A stretch of 34,397 bases of DNA from a virus: positions 1-34,397 of the IMG/VR virus record IMGVR_UViG_3300042868_005930; one strand, 5' to 3'. The stretch's first letter is position 1. Every line of letters starts with the position of its first letter. Shown piece after piece: positions 29,912 to 34,397 of the stretch. A program made the translations under genes and the position numbers. The notes below the pieces were generated by a model. The model was not told where the DNA came from. It saw nothing but the letters and a program-made list of their open reading frames with translations, and ran no database searches.

Positions 29912-30280
29912 TTATTTTAAATTGTTTTTGATCCATTTCTCTAAACCAAACGTTGTATCTAATATTGAAGTAGCTCTTTGTGTTAAAGAGTCGATACACG
30001 CTCTAATTTCTGTAACATCGTTTGAACAATAATACCCATTTTTAGTGCTTAATATTGGTAAGATTGAATTGATACGATAGTAGTTTATAATTTTTCGTAA
30101 TCTTACCTCTGTAAACTTGAAATCTAAAACCATATTAGCATTTACTAACTTAACAATATCACACGCTAAAATAGGATTGTTCGGTGTTCTCTTTTTAAAT
30201 GCTGGAATTAACTTGTGTGCTAACTGAATCTCAGCATCTGTCATATTACTCGTGTGTTCTTCAAATCCTTTGATACTCAT
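29912..30280 (-). CDS. Unknown early protein (122 aa), possible winged-helix
   Basis: 122 residues. An N-terminal helix is followed by SNMTDAEIQLAHKLIPAFKK, then ACDIVKLVNANM, RLRKIINYYRIN and ILPILSTKNGYYCSND, which resembles a helix-turn-helix with wing and the 'GYY' segment often seen in phage small DNA-binding proteins. Overlaps the DnaA-like gene by 20 nt. A regulatory role is inferred only. Confidence 0.6.
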   Translation of the reverse strand: MSIKGFEEHTSNMTDAEIQLAHKLIPAFKKRTPNNPILACDIVKLVNANMVLDFKFTEVRLRKIINYYRINSILPILSTKNGYYCSNDVTEIRACIDSLTQRATSILDTTFGLEKWIKNNLK

Positions 30281-30650
30281 TTTCTAATAATATTAAAGAG
30301 TTAACTAAATTAATATTTAAATCTTCATTCATTGTACAAGTTTCTTTTCCGAAATTTAATACCAAATCAAACTTTTCTTTCATTTGTGGGTTATAACCAT
30401 CAAACGCATCAAGCATTGAATGTTCAGCGTATACCACAGTCGAATGATGTCGATTAAACATTTCACCGACTTGTGTTTGTGTTAACCCTGCTAACCTCAT
30501 CCAAACCATTCCAACACTTCGCCACGTGGCTACTGAGTGCAATTTAGTCTTTCCAAACAAATCATTTAAAGGAATAGGACATACTTCAAAGAAAGAATTT
30601 TGATTTATTACGTAACTATGAACGTGATTGTGCAATTGATCTATTATCAT
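30261..30650 (-). CDS. Orphan DnaA domain IV-like DNA-binding protein
   Basis: 129 residues. Residues about 35-80 match the DnaA C-terminal DNA-binding domain: HSVATWRSVGMVWMRLAGLT, QTQVGEMFNRHHSTVVYAEHS, the latter being the DnaA signature xxRxHSTVxxA with Arg67, His68-69, Ser70. No AAA+ domain is present. The gene lies between two promoters whose upstream elements contain DnaA-box-like TTATCAACA, so it may bind them, or host oriC, or phage DNA. Start is by ATGA overlap with the 45-codon membrane gene. Confidence 0.75.
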   Translation of the reverse strand: MIIDQLHNHVHSYVINQNSFFEVCPIPLNDLFGKTKLHSVATWRSVGMVWMRLAGLTQTQVGEMFNRHHSTVVYAEHSMLDAFDGYNPQMKEKFDLVLNFGKETCTMNEDLNINLVNSLILLENEYQRI

Positions 30651-30784
30651 AACTTTGGTTTATATGTGTTTTTTACTTCTTTTAGCTCGTTTAAGCGGTT
30701 TATTCTGCGATTGTAAGCAAATATACCCTGACATAAAATATATATCGTTAAAACGTACAATATTACTGCTATTAATGGTATCAT
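30647..30784 (-). CDS. Small single-pass membrane protein (45 aa)
   Basis: ATG at 30784, TGA overlapping the next ATG (ATGA) at 30650. Residues 2-23 are a hydrophobic helix (IPLIAVILYVLTIYILCQGI), followed by a basic tail (NRRINRLNELKEVKN). Typical of a small inner-membrane phage protein, perhaps an inhibitor or exclusion factor. A TATATTTG-like string inside the gene is probably just coding sequence. Confidence 0.7.
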   Translation of the reverse strand: MIPLIAVILYVLTIYILCQGIFAYNRRINRLNELKEVKNTYKPKL

Positions 30785-30788
30785 AATT

Positions 30789-31133
30789 TTAAAAATTAAA
30801 AGGTCTGTTAATACATGAACATTTTTCTATTTCTTCTTTTTCAATTGTGTCTAATCCATACACCTCTGAACGTGTATATCCGTTGTCATTACAATCTGGA
30901 CACTGGTTATACTCTACAAAATTGGTGAAATAATACAAGTCAGAAATATAACCTACAAATTCATCGTTTTCATTGAATATTTCACCATCTTCTGATACTA
31001 ATAAACACTGAGTATCGTTTAAATAGTCGATGCAAATTTCATCTTTGTAACCATGAAAATAAACTTCAATTTCGTTAAAGTGATCCGGTAAATAATTGAA
31101 CACTTTTCTAAAAATTTTTTCTACAACTGCCAT
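30789..31133 (-). CDS. Small protein with Cys motif (114 aa)
   Basis: 114 residues. N-terminal part acidic and aromatic; residues about 87-109 contain CPDC...CSC, a possible zinc-binding pair (CPDCNDNGYTR and EKCSC). Function unknown. Sits four bases before the 45-codon gene and after a hairpin (31149-31164). Confidence 0.6.
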   Translation of the reverse strand: MAVVEKIFRKVFNYLPDHFNEIEVYFHGYKDEICIDYLNDTQCLLVSEDGEIFNENDEFVGYISDLYYFTNFVEYNQCPDCNDNGYTRSEVYGLDTIEKEEIEKCSCINRPFNF

Positions 31134-31148
31134 AATATAAAGTTTTAA

Positions 31149-31164
31149 AGGGTATTTCTACCCT
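31149..31164 (-). terminator. Weak intrinsic terminator
   Basis: Minus-strand AGGGTA / TACCCT, 6-bp stem, 4-nt loop, followed by TTTAAAAC. It would partly attenuate transcription between the first and second early gene. Short stem and U-tract. Confidence 0.5.
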
Positions 31165-31165
31165 A

Positions 31166-31363
31166 TTATCTAACTACTGAATATTCATCTGTTTTTAAAT
31201 ATTGTTTCCAATCGTTTTCTGTCCAATAATAGGCACTATCAAATTCTTGTCTTGACATTCTAAATGTTCTATATTTAATGAATGTTTTTCCATTACTATC
31301 ACACTCTCTAATAGTGTAAGTTCTTGCTGATTTGTTTGCTGTTGTTTTAATTGTCGCTTTCAT
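31166..31363 (-). CDS. First early gene, small basic protein (65 aa)
   Basis: 65 residues, basic at the start (KATIKTTANKSARTYTIREC) then aromatic (FDSAYYWTENDWKQYLKTDE). Directly behind the strong P1 promoter, hence probably the earliest transcript; such genes often encode host takeover proteins. No domain recognised. Confidence 0.65.
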   Translation of the reverse strand: MKATIKTTANKSARTYTIRECDSNGKTFIKYRTFRMSRQEFDSAYYWTENDWKQYLKTDEYSVVR

Positions 31364-31395
31364 CTTTTCTTTTTTTTAAATCGTTATCTATAGAA

Positions 31396-31425
31396 CAAAT
31401 ATAAAACATTATTTCGAGTTATCAA
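31396..31425 (-). promoter_or_regulatory. Strong Bacteroidota-type early promoter P1
   Basis: Minus strand: TTG (31425-31423), 19 nt, TATATTTG (31403-31396), full TTG-N19-TAnnTTTG. The upstream 29-nt element at 31419-31447 differs by one base from that of P2 and holds TTATCAACA (plus strand), overlapping the TTG. Confidence 0.75.
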
Positions 31426-31463
31426 CAAAAAATAATAAAAAAATTATAAAATATTTTAAGAGA

Positions 31464-31488
31464 TAAAAAAAGCGTAACTTAATACGCT
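31464..31488 (-). terminator. Intrinsic terminator ending the lysis/late region
   Basis: Minus-strand AGCGTA (31488-31483), 6-nt loop, TACGCT (31476-31471), then TTTTTTT. It lies six bases after the endolysin stop and before the early promoter P1, so it separates late from early transcription. Confidence 0.85.
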
Positions 31489-31493
31489 AATTA

Positions 31494-31967
31494 TTAATTA
31501 TTTATCTGAAAGTGCATCCAGTCAAAATTCTTTTCTTTACCTAACGAAATAAAACCATGTTTGTAAAATATATCAATCATAGGCTTATATTCTGGTCGTG
31601 CAAATCTTGCTGTCTTTGAAGTTTCTTTAAGTAAATTCCTTGCAGGATCAAGATCGAGTGCTACTCCCCATGAGTGAGTTGACCAGTCAGAACCACCGCG
31701 CATTTTTCTAAAGTTAAAACAACCACCGAAAAGGTCTATACCTAACTCAACTATCTTCTCATAACCATAATGCTTTAATAAGTCGTTAAACACCGCTAAA
31801 AACTTATCTGAAACGAGTTTATGACAACTCATTCGAGTAACTTTAGTATCTAAATCCCACGCTAATCTCATAGGATAGGGTAAATTAATGGTAACTAAAT
31901 AACCTGCACCTGTTATATTAGGTTTACCATACTTCTCTATTAGTTGTTTAGTCGTTAGCATTTTCAA
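31494..31967 (-). CDS. M15-family peptidase endolysin
   Basis: 157 residues (Met3 is an alternative start). Zinc-ligand motif SDWSTHSWGVALDLDP with His98 and Asp105, and C-terminal DWMHFQ with His152, identify an M15 D-Ala-D-Ala carboxypeptidase/L-Ala-D-Glu peptidase type enzyme. It cuts peptide links of peptidoglycan to release progeny. It overlaps the holin gene by 20 nt. No signal peptide, so it needs the holin to cross the membrane. Confidence 0.9.
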   Translation of the reverse strand: MKMLTTKQLIEKYGKPNITGAGYLVTINLPYPMRLAWDLDTKVTRMSCHKLVSDKFLAVFNDLLKHYGYEKIVELGIDLFGGCFNFRKMRGGSDWSTHSWGVALDLDPARNLLKETSKTARFARPEYKPMIDIFYKHGFISLGKEKNFDWMHFQINN

Positions 31968-32148
31968 CAGTTAATTGAGATAAAACACCTATTACACTAC
32001 CAGCTGTAATTAGATAACCACCTACTACGCTTAATCCAATTGGTGGTGCGATTAGTATAGCTCCTAAGCTACCTATTGTTATTCCTACTTTTTGTACCTT
32101 TTTCCAAAAGTTTGGAGTTGGTGCTTTAAATCTTTCTATTATATTCAT
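31948..32148 (-). CDS. Holin
   Basis: 66 residues. An amphipathic N-terminus is followed by two hydrophobic stretches (VGITIGSLGAILIAPPIGL and VVGGYLITAGSVIGVLSQL) separated by little more than a Pro-Pro turn. Directly upstream of the endolysin with a 20-nt overlap, it fits a small Bacteroidota phage holin that forms membrane holes at the end of infection. Confidence 0.75.
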   Translation of the reverse strand: MNIIERFKAPTPNFWKKVQKVGITIGSLGAILIAPPIGLSVVGGYLITAGSVIGVLSQLTVENAND

Positions 32149-32157
32149 AACTATTAT

Positions 32158-32769
32158 TTATTGTGTTAATATATTTCCGATTTCGTCGGTTTGATTTTTA
32201 AATTCTTTGTAATCAAAAGCTAACTTATTATGATTTCTTACAAAATCTAAGCCTATATACGCCACGAAATAACCATCTTTAAAATAAGGTGCTACAATCA
32301 AAGATTTTATACCTTGCTTTTTTAATGCTAAACGAGTTGACGTTTCTTTTAAGCTGTCAATATCTCTATATCTACATTTATCCAACATTACTTCTTGTAA
32401 AAAGACAGGGAATAAAGATACTGGCAATTTCTGTAGTTCTCTTGATTCGTAACTTATACCATTTGCACAAACTTCGAAGGACATCGAAGTGTGATTTCGG
32501 TGCGTTTTGTCGTAATACATTACATTATTCGAGAATTGGAATATATATGAACGATCAGCTTTGTATTTCAGCATTAAATCATTTAGCATTTGTTGAATAA
32601 GCACGTTGTTATTTATATCATGCTTAATCTCGTCTTTCTTAACCTTACTTTCAACTACTTCCGTTATAAGCGACTTGTAATAAAACAAAATAAAGCTAAC
32701 AAATAAAAGTATTAAAAGAATTGTTTTCGCTTTTCTCAGTTGCTCTATGATGTCTCTCAAGTTGTTCAT
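32158..32769 (-). CDS. Membrane-anchored GAF-like protein of the lysis cassette
   Basis: 203 residues. One membrane helix at about 15-32 (TILLILLFVSFILFYYKSL), a short coiled linker, then residues about 65-200 with DRSYIFQFSN, later MLDKCRYRD, ALKKQGIKSLIVAPYF and VAYIGLDF, the outline of a GAF domain. GAF domains bind small ligands and often regulate output domains. In this spot (between unknown gene and holin) it could time or anchor lysis. Start overlaps the upstream gene by ATGA. Function is inference. Confidence 0.6.
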   Translation of the reverse strand: MNNLRDIIEQLRKAKTILLILLFVSFILFYYKSLITEVVESKVKKDEIKHDINNNVLIQQMLNDLMLKYKADRSYIFQFSNNVMYYDKTHRNHTSMSFEVCANGISYESRELQKLPVSLFPVFLQEVMLDKCRYRDIDSLKETSTRLALKKQGIKSLIVAPYFKDGYFVAYIGLDFVRNHNKLAFDYKEFKNQTDEIGNILTQ

Positions 32770-32996
32770 ATCATTTCTACTATTATAGGATTATAATCAA
32801 TCTCTGGAAGTGTTAATAACCAACTATCACACCCAATTAATTGAGCTTGTGCTAAAGTACATCCGTTTACCTCTTCATTTGAAATAAACCAGTTTCCATT
32901 TGCATCTAAAACAGGGTTAAAGATTTGATTTTCGTAACCCCAAACTTTGCCTATTAAAAGGTCTTTTTGTTCAATTGTTAATTTTCTAACTTTCAT
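32766..32996 (-). CDS. Small unknown protein (76 aa)
   Basis: 76 residues from ATG 32996 (an in-frame ATG at 33026 overlaps the upstream gene). Contains KVWGYENQIFNPVLDANGNW and EEVNGCTLAQAQLIG. This small protein type sits beside tail fibre genes in Bacteroidota phages; function unknown. One base after the LamG gene stop and overlaps the GAF gene by ATGA. Confidence 0.65.
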   Translation of the reverse strand: MKVRKLTIEQKDLLIGKVWGYENQIFNPVLDANGNWFISNEEVNGCTLAQAQLIGCDSWLLTLPEIDYNPIIVEMI

Positions 32997-32997
32997 A

Positions 32998-33684
32998 TTA
33001 ATAAGGATATTGTTTACCGTTTCCACTGTTATATAAATTTAGCACTTCTGTTGCTGTTAACTCTTTATTCCAAATAGTTAAAGCATCAATTAAAGCACCA
33101 TTACCAAACCTCCAAACGCCATCTGGTCTTGTACCTATACTAACATTACATGAAGAATTGTAAGCAGTAGTTAAAGAGCTTGTGTTTGATGCTGAAGTTG
33201 TATTTAAGTAAACCTTTGTTGCGTTTGGTTTACGAGTAACAACACAATGATACCATTGACCAGTGCCAATAGCTCCAATATTTAAATAATCTTCTGTACT
33301 ACCATTAAAACGAGACAATGCTAAACCTTGAGAAGCACTTAAAAAAATTGTAAACCCATAAACACCACCAGATGTATTAAAGTTTGATAAAACACATTGA
33401 CCTCCAGAAATTGTGTTAAAATATACCCAGCAAGAAACGCTGAATGTATCTGCCAAACTATTAAGACTATTATTCGCTAAATTAACCTGTGCATTCGTTC
33501 CATTAAATTGAAAAGCGTTGTTGATTTTTCCAGTAGTATATGTTAATCCTCCGACTGCTGTACCGTTATTTGTGCCAAAAGAATCATTTGCATTATTATC
33601 ACCATTATATACACCAAACAAACCAGTGTTTAATGAGTTTAAAGGCACTGAATTAGCTAATATTCCGTGAGTTGATATTATCAT
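32998..33684 (-). CDS. LamG/concanavalin-like lectin protein
   Basis: 228 residues. NAFQFNGTNAQVNL, FSVSCWVYF, GQWYHCVVTR and ALIDALTIWNKELTATEVLNLYNSG form the LamG_3-type jelly-roll of Bacteroidota and their phages. The N-terminus is short. Likely a receptor-binding part of the fibre, encoded immediately after the fibre C-terminal half (3 nt apart). Confidence 0.8.
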   Translation of the reverse strand: MIISTHGILANSVPLNSLNTGLFGVYNGDNNANDSFGTNNGTAVGGLTYTTGKINNAFQFNGTNAQVNLANNSLNSLADTFSVSCWVYFNTISGGQCVLSNFNTSGGVYGFTIFLSASQGLALSRFNGSTEDYLNIGAIGTGQWYHCVVTRKPNATKVYLNTTSASNTSSLTTAYNSSCNVSIGTRPDGVWRFGNGALIDALTIWNKELTATEVLNLYNSGNGKQYPY

Positions 33685-33687
33685 AAT

Positions 33688-34397
33688 TTATGCTGTTAAA
33701 TCACCACTTATATAAAACTCAGTCGCTGAAATTGCTATAATTGTAGCTAACGAATACTGACCAGTCAATTTCAATTTTCCGCTTGGAGATCGTAAAGTAA
33801 CTCCAGCACCTGCTACGAATGTAACTTGACCAGCACCATATTGAGAAACTAAAATTTGATTCCCTGCTGTAAAAACACTATTGTTTATAGTTACGTTATT
33901 AGCAGTTGCGACGTTCATCTCAATTAATTTGTTGTTATCACCTGCTACTAACGTGTAAGATGCTGTTTTGCGATCTAACGTTAAATCCTTAGAAGCTCCG
34001 TTAATATCTGATAATAATTCCGCTCCTGTTCTGTATTTCACAACTCCAGAATCACTAACTAAAAATTTATCTGTATCAGTTGTAGCATTTGCAATTGTTT
34101 GAACTTTAAGATTTCCATTTATATCTAATTTCGTAGATGGTGAAGAAGTTGCAATTCCTACATTTCCATCAGTACCAACTATTGTTACAAATGCAGCAGA
34201 ATTTAAATCAGGATTAGTTCCAATTGTATAATTTCCAACTGATGATAAGCCAGAATATATTGTTTTAATGCTATTTGTAAATTGAATCGGTACATTGAAA
34301 GCACCACTACGCTCAAGTGCAAGCAGTAAATGATTATCATTGAAAATATGTAATTTATGAGTAGGAGTTTGCGTGCCTACACCAACATTTCCTGCAT
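33688..34397 (-). CDS. Tail fibre protein, C-terminal part (5' end cut by the right edge)
   Basis: 235 residues in frame from 34395; open to the edge. Contains two GNVGxxTxxP repeats (GNVGVGTQTPTHKLHI; GNVGIATSSPSTKLDINGNL) and a C-terminal beta-rich part typical of Bacteroidota fibres. The in-frame ATG at 34041 is internal, not a real start. Joining to the left-edge ORF would need one base more, or a loss of 3n+1 bases, to stay in frame. Stop lies 3 nt before the LamG protein start. Confidence 0.75.
   Translation of the reverse strand, partial: AGNVGVGTQTPTHKLHIFNDNHLLLALERSGAFNVPIQFTNSIKTIYSGLSSVGNYTIGTNPDLNSAAFVTIVGTDGNVGIATSSPSTKLDINGNLKVQTIANATTDTDKFLVSDSGVVKYRTGAELLSDINGASKDLTLDRKTASYTLVAGDNNKLIEMNVATANNVTINNSVFTAGNQILVSQYGAGQVTFVAGAGVTLRSPSGKLKLTGQYSLATIIAISATEFYISGDLTA

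Noticed and set aside
30718-30725. TATATTTG element on the minus strand inside the 45-codon membrane gene
   Set aside because: It lies in coding sequence of a well-coupled gene and has no partner TTG at the usual distance.
34039-34041. ATG at 34041 as the start of the right-edge fibre gene
   Set aside because: The frame is open well beyond it up to the edge with typical fibre repeats, so it is an internal Met.
1-34397. Integration module, CRISPR array or insertion sequence
   Set aside because: No integrase, repressor, regular spacer array or transposase motif was found on either strand.

Overview
The window reads as one almost complete genome of a tailed double-stranded DNA phage (siphovirus-like, HK97-type capsid) infecting a member of the Bacteroidota, most likely a Flavobacterium-like host. 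Reasons: strong AT richness; A-rich rather than Shine-Dalgarno leaders before most starts; repeated promoter -7 elements of the Bacteroidota form TAnnTTTG; and several head and tail protein types common in phages of that phylum. Every supported gene lies on the minus strand, so the map should be read from high to low coordinates. I see no integrase, excisionase or CI-like repressor, so a lytic life style is likely but not proven.

Early region (about 31.4 kb down to 17.9 kb): two near-duplicate promoter regions (31.4 and 29.9 kb) flank small early genes, including an orphan DnaA domain IV-like protein. Next come an HNH-like protein, a helicase-DNA methyltransferase fusion, a short structured RNA with its own promoter and terminator, a lambda O-like initiator gene with three iteron-like repeats inside it (candidate origin), a RecA-fold helicase/ATPase, a cytosine-C5 methyltransferase, NinG, a tRNA-like gene with an odd anticodon arm, an ERF annealing protein, an RlpA-like secreted protein, ThyX, an SSB-like OB-fold protein and a MazG-type pyrophosphohydrolase. 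A clear intrinsic terminator at 17.9 kb closes this block.

Late region (17.88 kb down to 1, and probably on into 34.4-31.5 kb): a promoter directly behind that terminator starts small proteins, terminase small and large subunits, a tail-assembly-chaperone-like gene with a T9 slippery run, a HK97 gp10-like protein, distal tail/baseplate proteins, fibres and the tape measure protein. Only then come the prohead protease, scaffold, major capsid protein, tail tube protein (an intrinsic terminator on each side), a portal with fused extra domains, connector and tail-terminator proteins and a tail fibre. The fibre gene runs off the left edge, and a matching fibre C-terminal half enters from the right edge. 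It is followed by a LamG-domain protein and the lysis cassette (TM-GAF protein, holin, M15 peptidase), which ends at a strong terminator at 31.47 kb. The window is therefore probably a circularly permuted genome opened inside the fibre gene with a few bases lost.

Most notable points: the T9 frameshift site with a 79-residue hidden extension, the iteron cluster in the initiator gene, the ~90-nt RNA that can form a pseudoknot, the duplicated early promoter element next to a DnaA-domain protein, and seven small genes of 30-58 codons fitted between or overlapping neighbours.
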